Counted from the first letter of the stretch, positions 16,530 to 25,910 are shown. The stretch is 64,000 nt of DNA from Comamonas serinivorans (GCF_002158865.1 NZ_CP021455.1:2170001-2234000), one strand, 5' to 3'. Notes: generated by a model not told the origin, from the letters alone. Made by a program: numbers and translations.

Positions 16530-19121
16530 TCAGGACCAGACCGCGTGGCGCGCTTCGTGGTAGTGGGTGAAGTGGCGCAGGCTGATCTGGTCACTCACCT
16601 GGTTGGCCGCGTGGCTGCAGGCATCGAGCAGGGTCTGCAGGTGGTGAAAGTTGCCCACGTCGTCGGCGGCACACAGCAGCGCCAGCGGCGCGTCGGCCGG
16701 TGCCGGCAGCAGCTGGCTGAGGTCGGGCGCCCCGTCGGGCGCGTGGCGCTGCAGCGTGGCCAGCACGTCGGCCAGGGCCTGCGTCACGCAGCCGAGTGAG
16801 CGCGGGTTTTCGCGGCTTTGCACCAGCAGGTCCAGCAGCGAGGCCAGATTCTGGCTTTGCTGGTAGAGCGCGTGGAACGAAATGGTGCTGTCGAACAGGG
16901 CCAGTACGGCCTCGTAACCTTCGAAGTCGTGAACGGCATTGGCGTAGAAGGCCTGGCTCAGGGCCTGGCTGTAGAAGTCCAGCCGCTCGACGTAGCGCCC
17001 CAGGGTCAGCATGCGCCAGCCATCGTCGCGCGTCATGTGGTCCATCTGCGCCCCGACGATGGCGCTGATGCGTTCGCGCAGGGCGGTCAGCACGCGCGTG
17101 ACGCCCTCGTGCGAGCCGGCCTGCAGCAGGCTGTGCATGGCTTGTGCGAATTCGCGCTCGGCCTGGCTGATGGCGCGCCAGTGGTCGAGCGCCATGCGGT
17201 GCCGCACCTGGGCGGCCGCGGCGCGCAGGGCCTGAAGCGCGTGGCCCACGCTGTGGGCGCTGCCGGGTGCCAGGTTGCGCACCAGGGTCTGGGCAAATTC
17301 GGCCGGCGTGAACACCAGGGGTTCGGCCTCGTCCGGCACCATGCCCATCTTGCGGCACAGCAGGTCGATCCAGGCGAAGAAGGGCACCGAGGGCTGCTCT
17401 TCGCCGTGCAGCGCATCGAGGCTGAGCTGGGCCAGGCGCGCCTGGTTCTCCACCCGCTCGGTGTAGCGCCCAAGCCAGAACAGGTTTTCCGCGGCCCGGC
17501 TGGTGACCACGCGCACCCGGCGGGCCACGTCCAGGCCCGGGGTGACGGCGCGGGGCAGCAGGTCGGCAGCGGTCGGCGTCATGCGCACGCCGGGTTGCGA
17601 GGCCGCTGGTTGCGGGTCGCTGGCCGTTGCCCCCACGACCCAGACATCGGCGCTGGTGCCCCCCAGGCGAATCGAGGACAGGGCGTGCGGGCCGACCGGC
17701 AGGCGGGCCATGCCGCCCGGCAGCACCTGCCACTGACCTGGCCCGTTCGAGAGGGCGAACAGACGCAGCACCACGGGGCGATCGGTCAGCCGGCCGCCGT
17801 CGGGCTGCCACTGCCACACGGCCTGGTGCGCGGCGGGCAGGTGCGCCTGCACGGTGAGGTCGTCGCTGTGCACGGCCAGGCGTTGCGCCCAGTCCGCGCG
17901 CTCGGCAGGGCTCAACCAGCGCGTGAGCACGGGGTCGAAATGCGCGCGGGCTGCCGCACCGGGGTAGGGGGCGGGGTAAGTGGGTTTGATGACGCAGTCA
18001 TCCAGCATGGCCAGGGCCTGGTCGCGCACCGCGGCTTCTCCGCACCACCAGGTGGGCGCCGCCGGCAATTCCAGGTCCTCGCCCAGCAGGTGGCGCGCCA
18101 GTGCCGGCAAAAAGGCGAGGATGGCGCTGGACTCCATGAAGCCCGCGCCGGGCCAGTTCGCCATCAGCACATTGCCGGCGCGCAAGGCCTGCATCAGGCC
18201 CGGCACCCCCAGCTGCGAATCGGGGCGCAGCTCCAGGGGGTCCAGGTACTGGTCGTCCATGCGCTTGATGACGGCGTGCACCGGGCTCAGGCCGTGCATG
18301 GTCTTGAGGAACAGCCGTTGGTCGCGCACCGTCAGGTCCGCGCCCTCCACCAGCGTGATGCCGAGGTAGCGGGCCAGGTAGGCGTGCTCGAAATACGTTT
18401 CGTTGTACTGGCCCGGCGTCAGCAGTGCGATGTGGCTGTCGGCCCCGGCCGGGCTGTGGGCGCGCAGGCTGTCGACCAGGGCGCGGTAGCTGCCGGCCAG
18501 GCGGCGCACACGCAGGGCTTCGAACTCCTGCGGCAACTGGTGCAGCACGGCATGGCGGTTCTCGAGCAGGTAGCCCATGCCCGAAGGCGCCTGCAGGCGT
18601 TGCGACAGCAGGCACCAGGCGCCGGTTTCGGTGCGGATGAGGTCGAAGGCGCACAGGTGCAGGTGGGTGCCGTGGGGCGGCCGCACCCCGTCCATGCAGG
18701 GCAGGAAGTCGGGATGCCCCTGCACCAGAGCGGGTGGCAGCAGGCCCGAGCGCAGCAGCTTGCGCTCGCCATAGAGGTCGGCCAGCATGGCGTTCAGCAC
18801 GCGCACGCGCTGCAGGATGCCGCGCTCCAGCATCTGCCAGTCCTGTGGCTCGATGAGCACCGGCAGCAGCTCCACGTCCCACTGGCGCTGCAACTGGCCA
18901 TCGCCAGCGTAGACGTTGTAGGTGACTTCGTCGTCCTGCAGCTGGCGCTGCAGGTCCAGCCACCGCTGATCCAGGTAACGGGCCGCGTCGGGGCCATGTG
19001 CACGCGCCTGGGCCCAGAAGCGCTGCCAGGCAGGGCTGCCGTCGCCCGGGTCGAACCGAGGGGGGAAGGGGTCGGAAGGAAGGGGGTGGTTCACGGGCCG
19101 CGGTGCCAGGTGGAGGGACAT
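16530..19121 (-). CDS. Circularly permuted ATP-grasp/alpha-E domain fusion protein
   Basis: 863 residues combining two partners that are separate genes elsewhere. Residues about 60-470 form the circularly permuted ATP-grasp domain (YNVYAGDGQLQRQWDVELLP near the start; NWPGAGFMESSAILAFLP; then CVIKPTYP), expected to form amide bonds using ATP. Residues about 540-860 form the all-helical alpha-E domain (SRAAENLFWLGRYTERVEN; LTLGRYVERLDFYSQ). The following gene encodes the transglutaminase-like partner, giving the full set. The biochemical product of such systems is not established; a peptide tag or small-peptide synthesis is the published style of proposal. Divergent from creA, sharing a roughly 100-bp upstream region. 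Confidence 0.9.
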   Translation of the reverse strand: MSLHLAPRPVNHPLPSDPFPPRFDPGDGSPAWQRFWAQARAHGPDAARYLDQRWLDLQRQLQDDEVTYNVYAGDGQLQRQWDVELLPVLIEPQDWQMLERGILQRVRVLNAMLADLYGERKLLRSGLLPPALVQGHPDFLPCMDGVRPPHGTHLHLCAFDLIRTETGAWCLLSQRLQAPSGMGYLLENRHAVLHQLPQEFEALRVRRLAGSYRALVDSLRAHSPAGADSHIALLTPGQYNETYFEHAYLARYLGITLVEGADLTVRDQRLFLKTMHGLSPVHAVIKRMDDQYLDPLELRPDSQLGVPGLMQALRAGNVLMANWPGAGFMESSAILAFLPALARHLLGEDLELPAAPTWWCGEAAVRDQALAMLDDCVIKPTYPAPYPGAAARAHFDPVLTRWLSPAERADWAQRLAVHSDDLTVQAHLPAAHQAVWQWQPDGGRLTDRPVVLRLFALSNGPGQWQVLPGGMARLPVGPHALSSIRLGGTSADVWVVGATASDPQPAASQPGVRMTPTAADLLPRAVTPGLDVARRVRVVTSRAAENLFWLGRYTERVENQARLAQLSLDALHGEEQPSVPFFAWIDLLCRKMGMVPDEAEPLVFTPAEFAQTLVRNLAPGSAHSVGHALQALRAAAAQVRHRMALDHWRAISQAEREFAQAMHSLLQAGSHEGVTRVLTALRERISAIVGAQMDHMTRDDGWRMLTLGRYVERLDFYSQALSQAFYANAVHDFEGYEAVLALFDSTISFHALYQQSQNLASLLDLLVQSRENPRSLGCVTQALADVLATLQRHAPDGAPDLSQLLPAPADAPLALLCAADDVGNFHHLQTLLDACSHAANQVSDQISLRHFTHYHEARHAVWS

Positions 19122-19221
19122 GCTGACGTGGCAGATGGCCTGCGCCTTGAATGCCGCGCGAAAATTACCACAGGCCGGGCCGAATGGTCGGCGCGGCTTC
19201 AGAGCGAAAGAGTTTCACCCG

Positions 19222-19743
19222 ATGTCCAGTTCCTGTTTCATGCCGTTTTCGACACCCGTTCGCGCCCTGCGGCGGCTGCGCGCCGCCGCCCTGGGGCTTG
19301 CCGCCTGCGCCGGTTTGGCGGTGCAGGCCGAGACCATCGGTTCGGTCGACACCGTGTTCAAGGTCATCGGGCCGGATCACAAGATCGTGGTGGATGCCTA
19401 CGACGACCCGCTGGTGCAAGGGGTGACCTGCTACGTCTCGCGGGCCAAGACGGGTGGCATCAAAGGTGGCCTGGGGCTGGCCGAAGACCGTTCCGAGGCG
19501 TCGTTGAGCTGCCATGCCACCGGCCCGATCGCGTTCAAGGCCCCGATCAAGCCGCAGGACGAGGTGTTCAGCGAGCGCATTTCGCTGCTGTTCAAGCGCC
19601 TGCGCGTGGTGCGCATGGTGGACAGCCAGCGCAACACCCTGGTCTACATGACGTATGCCGACCGCGTGATCGAGGGCTCGCCCCAGAACAGCGTGACCGC
19701 CGTGCCCGTGCCGGCGGGCACGCCGATTCCTGTCAAGCGTTGA
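19222..19743 (+). CDS. creA: CreA family protein
   Basis: 173 residues with an N-terminal signal peptide (hydrophobic LRAAALGLAACAGLAVQA, cleavage probably before ETIG). The mature part contains the highly conserved CreA core: IGSVDTVFKVIGPDHKIVVD, GVTCYVSRAKTGGIKGG and AEDRSEASLSC. CreA is a conserved periplasmic protein of unknown function named from the E. coli cre locus; no creBCD genes are nearby. ATG 19222 is chosen over upstream codons because it gives a normal signal peptide; ATG 19240 is also possible. Palindrome copy 7 begins 9 nt after the stop. Confidence 0.9.
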   Translation: MSSSCFMPFSTPVRALRRLRAAALGLAACAGLAVQAETIGSVDTVFKVIGPDHKIVVDAYDDPLVQGVTCYVSRAKTGGIKGGLGLAEDRSEASLSCHATGPIAFKAPIKPQDEVFSERISLLFKRLRVVRMVDSQRNTLVYMTYADRVIEGSPQNSVTAVPVPAGTPIPVKR

Positions 19744-19751
19744 TGTTGCGG

Positions 19752-19803
19752 GAGTATGGCCTGATTGCCGATGATTTTTAATTGAGATCAGGCGCATACT
19801 GCC
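19752..19803. repeat. GTATG palindrome, copy 7
   Basis: GAGTATGGCCTGATTGCCGAT against ATTGAGATCAGGCGCATACTGCC; the central loop is T-rich. It starts 9 nt after the creA stop. Confidence 0.75.
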
Positions 19804-20008
19804 TTGCGATGAATGTGGCTACCGCCATCCATGGCCAGACCAGCGTGATCGCTGGGGCAAGGCCGGTTTGCGATCGAGGTCGATCCCTCTCAGGAGCCGG
19901 ACAGCGGCCCGAGCCGTGGCATGTCAATCAGCGGGCCCGGCGCGGCTGGGATGACAAGCAGGCCGGCCAGGTTTGCCGAAACGGTGCGCGTCACGTCCGC
20001 GCCAGGCA

Positions 20009-21781
20009 TCAGCTCAGCTGGTGAAGCCGTGCATACAGGCCGTTGGCTGCGGTCAGCTCGGCATGTGTGCCTTGTTCGGCGATGCGGCCCCGGTCCAGCA
20101 CCACGATGCGGTCGGCGCGCTCCACCGTCGACAGGCGGTGGGCGATGGTGATGCAGGTGCGGCCTTCCATCAGCCGCTCCAGCGCCTGTTGCACCAGGCG
20201 TTCGCTGGCCGTGTCCAACGCCGAGGTGGCTTCGTCCAGCAGCAGGATGGGGGCGTCGCGGTACAGCGCACGCGCGATGGCCAGGCGCTGCCGCTGTCCA
20301 CCGGACAGCTGGGCCGCGTTGTGGCCGACCACGGTGTCCACGCCCTGGGGCAGTGCGTCCACGAAGTCGGCCAGGTTGGCCGCCTGCAGGCTGCGCAAGG
20401 CGCGCTCGCGGTCAGGCGTCTCGTCGCCCAGCGCCACGTTGTCCAACACGCTGACGTTGAGCATCACCACGTCCTGGCTCACCAGGGCGAACTGGCGGCG
20501 CAGCGCGCGCAGATCCCAGTCCTGCAGGGGCACGTCGTCCAGCAGCACCGTGCCCGACGTTGGCTGCACGAAACGCGGCAGCAGGTTGACCAAGGTGGTC
20601 TTGCCGGCGCCCGACGCGCCGACCAGGGCCACGTTTTCGCCGGGCTGCACGGTCAGGCTGATGCCAGTCAGCGCCGGCGCACCGTCAGCCGAGAACTGCA
20701 CGCTGACGTGGTCAAAGCGCAGCTGGCCAGCCGCACGGGGCTTGGCGAACGTGCCACCTTGTTCGGCCTGCACATGGTCCATGAGGTCCAGCCCGCGTTC
20801 GAGCGCGGCCAGGCCCCGGGTGATGGGGTTGGCCAGGTCGGCCAGGCGGCGGATGGGGGCGATCAGCATCAGCATGGCGCTGATGAAGGCCACGAACGAG
20901 CCCACGGTCACGCTGTCGCCGGCCGCTCGGCCCTGCGCCAGCGCGATGACGATGACGACCGACAGGGCGACGGCGGCAAACAGCTGGGTCAGCGGGGTCA
21001 TGGCGGCCGAAGCGATGGTGGCCTTGATCGCAAGGCGCCGCAGGCTCTGGCTCAGCGTGTTGAAGCGGCTGTCCTGCGTCGCCTGCGCGCCATGCAGGCG
21101 GATCATGCGGTGCGCGAGCACGTTTTCTTCGACCACATAGGCCAGCTCGTCGGTGGCGTTCTGGCTCGTCTTGGTTACCCGGTAGAGTCGCCTGGACAGC
21201 GTTTTCATGATCCAGCCCACGCCCGGCACCATGACGAGCACGATGGCCGTGAGTGTCCAGTTCAGGTAGAGCAGGTAGATGAGCAGCGCGATGACGGTGA
21301 ACCCGTCGCGCGAGACCGAGAGCAGCGCCTGCACCAGCTGCAGCGAGCCGGTCTGCACCTCGTAGACCAGCGTGTTCGAGAGCTTGCTGGCCGATTGCTT
21401 GGAGAACAGCCCCATGTCGGCCGACAGCAGGCGCTCGAACATCTGCTTGCGCAGCACCACCATGCCCTGGTTGGTGATGCTGGCCAGCGCATACTGCACG
21501 GCAAACTGCGCCACGCCGCGGATGGCAAACAGGCCGATGATGGCCACAGGCGCCATCCACAGCTGCAGCGAGCCTTCGGTGAAGCCATCGTCCAGCAGGG
21601 GCTTGAGCAGCGCGGGAATCATGGGCTCGGTGGAGGCGCTGATCAGGGTCGCGATCAGGGCGATGCACCATCCGAGTCGATGCTGGCTGAAGTAGCGTGA
21701 CAGGCGCTTCAGGCGGGGCCAGAGCGCGCGCTCCGGCGCAGGGGAGTCCGCCTGGGTGGCAGTGAGGGTAGGGTCTGACAT
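20009..21781 (-). CDS. msbA: MsbA-type lipid ABC exporter
   Basis: A 590-residue half-transporter with six predicted membrane helices in the first 320 residues and a C-terminal ATPase. Walker A is GASGAGKTT, the ABC signature is LSGGQRQR and Walker B is ILLLDEATSALD; the H-loop is IAHRLST. In proteobacteria this architecture and length correspond to MsbA, which flips lipid A-core across the inner membrane; a multidrug or peptide exporter is the alternative. ATG 21781 starts MSDPTLTATQ; an ATG four codons upstream is possible. Divergent from tolB. Confidence 0.88.
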   Translation of the reverse strand: MSDPTLTATQADSPAPERALWPRLKRLSRYFSQHRLGWCIALIATLISASTEPMIPALLKPLLDDGFTEGSLQLWMAPVAIIGLFAIRGVAQFAVQYALASITNQGMVVLRKQMFERLLSADMGLFSKQSASKLSNTLVYEVQTGSLQLVQALLSVSRDGFTVIALLIYLLYLNWTLTAIVLVMVPGVGWIMKTLSRRLYRVTKTSQNATDELAYVVEENVLAHRMIRLHGAQATQDSRFNTLSQSLRRLAIKATIASAAMTPLTQLFAAVALSVVIVIALAQGRAAGDSVTVGSFVAFISAMLMLIAPIRRLADLANPITRGLAALERGLDLMDHVQAEQGGTFAKPRAAGQLRFDHVSVQFSADGAPALTGISLTVQPGENVALVGASGAGKTTLVNLLPRFVQPTSGTVLLDDVPLQDWDLRALRRQFALVSQDVVMLNVSVLDNVALGDETPDRERALRSLQAANLADFVDALPQGVDTVVGHNAAQLSGGQRQRLAIARALYRDAPILLLDEATSALDTASERLVQQALERLMEGRTCITIAHRLSTVERADRIVVLDRGRIAEQGTHAELTAANGLYARLHQLS

Positions 21782-21959
21782 TCGGCCAAGCATTGTATCG
21801 GCCGATGTCGGGTGCCCTTGTCTGGCGTCCAGGCGCGGCTCTGGGGCCGGCCAAGGCCCGCGGCTTGCCGGGGCCGTGGGCGATTGCCGGCTCGGTGGAC
21901 CGGCGGTGGGCACAATGCCGCCAGAACTTTTTCCGACGATCGAAGTCTGCTCACCGTCA

Positions 21960-21976
21960 CGTCACAGCTTGTGACG
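21960..21976. promoter_or_regulatory. 7-bp dyad upstream of tolB
   Basis: CGTCACAGCTTGTGACG, two 7-bp arms around GCT, about 90 bp before the tolB start. It could be an operator or a leader hairpin. No regulator is assigned. Confidence 0.3.
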
Positions 21977-22063
21977 CTGGGTGCGGCATGGTGTGTACCA
22001 TTGCCGGGCTCGGATTTCTCCCTTTCACGACTCCTCTGGCCCTCGAGGCTGCACCTTTGCTGC

Positions 22064-23356
22064 ATGACCGGACATCCAACCACCTTCAAGCTCGTTCGCC
22101 GCACTGTTCTGGGATCCCTGGCTGCCGTTCCGGCCCTGCCGGTCCTGGCTCAATTCAAGGTCGAGGTCACGGGCGTGGGGGGCACCCAGATTCCCGTGGC
22201 AGTCGCGAATTTCCGCGGTGAAGACGCCTCCCCACAGAAAATCGCCAGCATCGTGCGCGCCGACCTGGAGCGCAGCGGCGTGCTGCGCATCGTCGATGCC
22301 AGCGGTCAGGCCATGGACGAAAACACCCGGCCCGACGTGGCGCTGTGGCGTCAGAAAGGCGCCGACGCGCTGGCGGGCGGCAGCGTGACCCGCCAGGGCG
22401 ATGGCCGCTACGACGTGCGGTTTCGCCTGTGGGACGTGATCAAGGGCCAGGAGTATGGCGGCCAGAGCTATGTGGTGCCGCAGGCCGACCTGCGCCTGAC
22501 CGCGCACAAAATCGCCGACTACATCTACGAAAAGCTCACGGGCGAACGCGGGGTGTTTTCTTCGCGCCTGGCCTACGTGAGCAAGGCGGGGCGCCGCTAC
22601 ACCCTGTGGGTGGCCGATTCCGACGGCGAGAACGCCCAGGCGGCCTTGACCAGCGGCGAGCCCATCATTTCGCCGACTTGGTCGCCCGATGGCCGCCAAC
22701 TGGCCTACGTGTCGTTCGAGGCGCGCAAACCCGTGGTCTATGTGCACGACGTGGCCAGTGGTCGTCGCCGCCTGCTGGCCAACTTCAAGGGATCCAACAG
22801 CGCCCCGGCCTGGTCGCCCGATGGCCGCAGCATTGCCCTGACGCTGAGCCGTGATGGGGGCTCGCAGCTCTATGTGATGGGGGTGAACGGTGGCGAGCCG
22901 CGTCGGCTGATGCAAAGCAGCGCCATCGACACCGAGCCCGTGTACTCGCCCGACGGCAGCAGCATCTACTTCGTCTCGGATCGCGGCGGCTCGCCCCAGA
23001 TCTACCGCGTGGCCGCCTCGGGTGGCAGCCCTCAGCGTGTGACCTTCAACGGCAGCTACAACATTTCGCCCACCGTGAGCCCCGATGGCAAGTGGTTGGC
23101 CTACATCACCCGCAATGGGGGCGGCTACAAACTGCAGGCGATGGAGTTGGGCAATGGTGCGGTGCTGTCGCTGACCGACACCGCAGCGGATGAAAGCCCG
23201 AGCTTCGCCCCGAACGGCAAGTTGATCGTCTACGCCACGCGCCAAGGGGGCACCGATGCCCTCATGACAACGACGCTGGACGGCAAGATCAAGGCCCGTC
23301 TGGCCGGCAAGGGCGGCGACATCCGCGAGCCGGCCTGGGCGCCGTTTCCGCGTTGA
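22064..23356 (+). CDS. tolB: Tol-Pal system beta-propeller protein TolB
   Basis: 430 residues. TolB is the periplasmic beta-propeller of the Tol-Pal system that holds the outer membrane to the wall and constricts it at division. An N-terminal signal (KLVRRTVLGSLAAVPALPVLAQ) carries a twin Arg and could use Tat or Sec. Then comes the TolB N domain and six WD-like blades with repeated SPDG motifs (PTWSPDGRQLAYVS; PAWSPDGRSIALTL; PVYSPDGSSIYFVS; PTVSPDGKWLAYIT). ATG 22064 gives this signal; no strong ribosome site is seen. pal follows after 47 bp. tolQRA are not in the window upstream, where msbA is instead. Confidence 0.95.
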   Translation: MTGHPTTFKLVRRTVLGSLAAVPALPVLAQFKVEVTGVGGTQIPVAVANFRGEDASPQKIASIVRADLERSGVLRIVDASGQAMDENTRPDVALWRQKGADALAGGSVTRQGDGRYDVRFRLWDVIKGQEYGGQSYVVPQADLRLTAHKIADYIYEKLTGERGVFSSRLAYVSKAGRRYTLWVADSDGENAQAALTSGEPIISPTWSPDGRQLAYVSFEARKPVVYVHDVASGRRRLLANFKGSNSAPAWSPDGRSIALTLSRDGGSQLYVMGVNGGEPRRLMQSSAIDTEPVYSPDGSSIYFVSDRGGSPQIYRVAASGGSPQRVTFNGSYNISPTVSPDGKWLAYITRNGGGYKLQAMELGNGAVLSLTDTAADESPSFAPNGKLIVYATRQGGTDALMTTTLDGKIKARLAGKGGDIREPAWAPFPR

Positions 23357-23403
23357 TGCGCGCGCATTGGTTTCAGTCACCAGCACTTAGGAGTAAGGGA
23401 AAC

Positions 23404-23931
23404 ATGTTCAAACAGTCCGTATTGATTCTCGCCGTGGCTTTGACGCTGGGCGCATGCAGCAGCAAGAAGCTCGACCCGGCACCGGTGGTCGATGACCGCA
23501 CCAGCGGTTCCCAAACCGGAGGCGACGCTGCAGGGGCAGGCCAGAGCTCGGTCACCGGCGTCGATGCATCGAACGCCAATGCCAACGCGGCCGGCCCTCA
23601 AGGCGTGAGCAACGTGGTCTATTTCGACTTCGACAGCTTCGTGGTGCGCTCGAACGACCAACAGGTCGTGGAGGCCCATGCCCGCTTCCTGCAGGCCAAC
23701 AAGGCCCGCCGCGTGACGCTGGAAGGCAACACCGACGAGCGCGGTGGCCGCGAGTACAACCTGGCCCTGGGTCAAAAGCGCGCCGAAGCCGTTCGCCGCT
23801 CGCTGAACCTGCTGGGCGTGGGTGATGCGCAGATCGAAGCCATCAGCTATGGCGAGGAGAAGCCGGCCGCCATGGGCGCCTCGGAAGACGCCTACTCGCA
23901 AAACCGTCGCGTTGAGTTCAAGTACCAGTGA
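23404..23931 (+). CDS. pal: Peptidoglycan-associated lipoprotein Pal
   Basis: 175 residues with lipobox LTLGAC (lipidated Cys near 18), a Ser/Gly/Ala-rich linker and a C-terminal OmpA-like domain with VYFDFDSFVV, LEGNTDERGGREYNLALGQKRAEAV and NRRVEFKYQ, the diaminopimelate-binding hallmarks. Pal anchors the outer membrane to peptidoglycan and binds TolB. An AGGAG box lies 12 nt upstream of the ATG. The next gene starts within the stop codon of pal, so the three genes form one transcript. Confidence 0.97.
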   Translation: MFKQSVLILAVALTLGACSSKKLDPAPVVDDRTSGSQTGGDAAGAGQSSVTGVDASNANANAAGPQGVSNVVYFDFDSFVVRSNDQQVVEAHARFLQANKARRVTLEGNTDERGGREYNLALGQKRAEAVRRSLNLLGVGDAQIEAISYGEEKPAAMGASEDAYSQNRRVEFKYQ

Positions 23932-24737
23932 GCCGGCTGATGCTTTCCCACATGGGCTCGCGCCTGGCGCGGGCTGGCATGCTGGCCCTGGCGCTGGGCG
24001 TGCCGCTGCAGGCCCACGCCTTGTTTGGCGATGACGAGGCACGCGCGGCCATCCTGGATTTGCGCAAGCGATTCGATGCCGCCAATGCCTCGCAGTCCCA
24101 GCTGATCCAGGACAACGCGCAGCTGCGGCGCAGCGTGCTCGACCTGCAGGCGCAGATCGAAACGCTGCGTGGCGAGCTGGCGAACATGAAAGGCGTGGAG
24201 GAGCAGCTCACACGCGACATCGCCGAGCTGCAACGCCGGCAGCGCGACATGAGTCAGAACCTGGAAGACCGCCTCAGCGCCCTGACGGCCCCTGAAGGCG
24301 GCGCTTCTGCGGCAGCAGCCGACACGGCGGCCAGCGCGCCCTCGTCGGCGGCAGCACCCGCCGTCAATCCCCAAAAGGATTTCGACGCGGCCATGGCCGT
24401 GTTCCGTGCCGGCAATTTCAGCGGTGCACAAAAGTCGTTCGCCGCCTTTCTGAAGCAGCACCCCAAGAGCCCGCAGTACCCTGCGGCGCTGTTCTGGCTG
24501 GGTAATGCCCAGTACGCCACGCGGAACTACAAGGAAGCGGTCAACAACTTCCGCTCGAGTTTGAGCATGGAGCCGTCCGGCCCGCGCTCGGCCGAAGCGA
24601 TGCTGGCCATTGCCAACTGCCAGATCGAGCTCAAGGACAGCACAGCGGCGCGTAAAACCTTGGACGACCTGATCAAGCGCTTTCCCAAGAGCGAAGCGGC
24701 ACAGGCGGCCAAAGACCGTTTGGCGCGCCTGCGCTGA
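23928..24737 (+). CDS. cpoB: Cell division coordinator CpoB (YbgF)
   Basis: About 265 residues: signal peptide (AGMLALALGVPLQAHA), a coiled coil (about 35-120, the trimerisation domain), an Ala/Ser/Pro linker and three TPR-like repeats at the C-terminus (DFDAAMAVFRAGNFSGAQKS; ALFWLGNAQYATRNYKEAV). CpoB works in the periplasm with TolA and PBP1B to coordinate wall synthesis with outer-membrane constriction. The start may be GTG 23928, overlapping the pal stop, or ATG 23940; both keep the signal peptide. A strong terminator follows. Confidence 0.93.
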   Translation: MSRLMLSHMGSRLARAGMLALALGVPLQAHALFGDDEARAAILDLRKRFDAANASQSQLIQDNAQLRRSVLDLQAQIETLRGELANMKGVEEQLTRDIAELQRRQRDMSQNLEDRLSALTAPEGGASAAAADTAASAPSSAAAPAVNPQKDFDAAMAVFRAGNFSGAQKSFAAFLKQHPKSPQYPAALFWLGNAQYATRNYKEAVNNFRSSLSMEPSGPRSAEAMLAIANCQIELKDSTAARKTLDDLIKRFPKSEAAQAAKDRLARLR

Positions 24738-24760
24738 CCCGTTCATTTGATGGAACCCCG

Positions 24761-24788
24761 GCCGGCGTCATTGACGTCGGCTTTTTTT
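24761..24788 (+). terminator. Rho-independent terminator of tolB-pal-cpoB
   Basis: GCCGGCGTCA/TGACGTCGGC stem with one G-T pair and a one-base loop, followed by T7. It sits 23 bp after the cpoB stop and 22 bp before the tcdA start. Confidence 0.85.
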
Positions 24789-24809
24789 CCGCTTTTCTCC
24801 GCGCAGACC

Positions 24810-25580
24810 ATGAACAGTGAGCCGCATGACCTTGATCGCCGCTTTGGCGGCCTGGAACGCCTGTACGGCGTGGAGGCCGCCCGGGCCATCCGCGCCGCGC
24901 ACGTCGGGGTCGTGGGCATCGGTGGCGTCGGATCCTGGGTGGCCGAGGCCTTGGCGCGCAGCGGCGTGGGGCGGCTCAGCCTCGTCGATCTCGACCACGT
25001 GGCCGAGTCCAACATCAACCGGCAGGTTCACGCCAACACCGAGACCCTGGGCCAGTCCAAGGTGGAGGCCATGGCGGCGCGCATCGCCGGCATTCACCCC
25101 GGGTGCCAGGTGCAGGCCATCGATGAGTTCGTCGAAGCCGACACCTGGCCCATGCTGGAGCCTCTGCTGAGCGGCTTGGATGTGTTGATTGACGCCTGCG
25201 ATTCGCAGGCCGCCAAGCGCCTGATGGCCCACTGGAGCCGCCGCAGCAAGGTGCGGTTGGTGGTCTGTGGCGCCGCCGGCGGCAAACGGCAGGCTCAGTT
25301 GGTCGAGGTGGGCGATCTGGCCCAGGTCACGCACGACCCCCTGTTGGCCAAGTTGCGCTACCAGTTGCGCAAAGACGGCTTTGCGCGCACGGGCAAGATG
25401 CAACTGCCCTGCGTGTTCAGCCGCGAGCCGGTCGCCCCGCCGCATGCATCGTGCGCGATCGAAGGCGACGGCTCACTCAATTGTCACGGGTTTGGCTCCA
25501 GCGTGACCGTGACCGCCAGCTTCGGCATGGTCGCGGCGTCCTGGGCCCTGGATGTGCTCGCGCGTGCGGCCAGAACTTGA
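24810..25580 (+). CDS. tcdA: tRNA threonylcarbamoyladenosine dehydratase TcdA
   Basis: 256 residues of the ThiF/MoeB/E1 superfamily. TcdA (CsdL) uses ATP to cyclise t6A at position 37 of ANN-decoding tRNAs. The nucleotide-binding GIGGVGSW is at residues 36-43, followed by LVDLDHVAESNINRQ (the ribose and Mg site) and DACDSQAAKR; Cys residues late in the chain (PCVFSREP, CAIEGDGSLNCHGFG) match the family. Start ATG 24810 is chosen for the conserved LDRRFGGLERLYG; the terminator lies directly upstream, so it has its own promoter or depends on read-through. Confidence 0.92.
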   Translation: MNSEPHDLDRRFGGLERLYGVEAARAIRAAHVGVVGIGGVGSWVAEALARSGVGRLSLVDLDHVAESNINRQVHANTETLGQSKVEAMAARIAGIHPGCQVQAIDEFVEADTWPMLEPLLSGLDVLIDACDSQAAKRLMAHWSRRSKVRLVVCGAAGGKRQAQLVEVGDLAQVTHDPLLAKLRYQLRKDGFARTGKMQLPCVFSREPVAPPHASCAIEGDGSLNCHGFGSSVTVTASFGMVAASWALDVLARAART

Positions 25581-25596
25581 AGAGCAATTTGGAATA

Positions 25597-25648
25597 GGGG
25601 TATGGCTTGGATGCCGTTGATTTGATATCGGCATTTCGGTCATACTCA
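25597..25648. repeat. GTATG palindrome, copy 8
   Basis: GGGGTATGGCTTGGATGCCG against CGGCATTTCGGTCATACTCA. It starts 17 nt after the tcdA stop. Confidence 0.75.
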
Positions 25649-25790
25649 CATTGCTTTAGAGGCTTTGACCCTTCACGCGTGGCATCCGCAGTTGCCGATG
25701 CGCATGGTGGCCACATGGGGTTTGCACCTCGCAGCCTGATCCTGAATGCTTTGCTGGCCTGCTTCGGCTCGCGCGATCGGATGAGGCAAG

Positions 25791-25821
25791 AAAAAAGCCC
25801 CAGCGCACGCGCAGGGGCTTG
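25791..25821 (-). terminator. Terminator downstream of tRNA-Lys
   Basis: On the minus strand AGCCCC...GGGGCT with further pairing of TGCGCG/TGCGCT inside, then T6. It lies 14 nt after the tRNA 3' end. Confidence 0.85.
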
Positions 25822-25834
25822 ATTCAGGTGTTTG

Positions 25835-25910
25835 TGGTGGGTCGTGCGCGACTCGAACGCGCGACCATCGGATTAAAAGTCCGGTGCTCTACCAACTGAG
25901 CTAACGACCC
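25835..25910 (-). tRNA. tRNA-Lys (anticodon TTT)
   Basis: A 76-nt cloverleaf on the minus strand beginning GGGTCGTTAGCTCAG and ending CGACCCACCA, with CCA encoded. Acceptor pairs GGGTCGT/ACGACCC, D-arm GCTC/GAGC, anticodon arm CCGGA-CTTTTAA-TCCGA (one weak pair) and T-arm GCGCG TTCGAGT CGCGC are all present. Anticodon TTT reads AAA/AAG. An intrinsic terminator follows. Confidence 0.97.

Noticed and set aside
25835..25910. tRNA-Lys as an integration site of a mobile island
   Set aside because: No integrase, no duplicated tRNA 3' end and no change in gene content on either side were found in the window.
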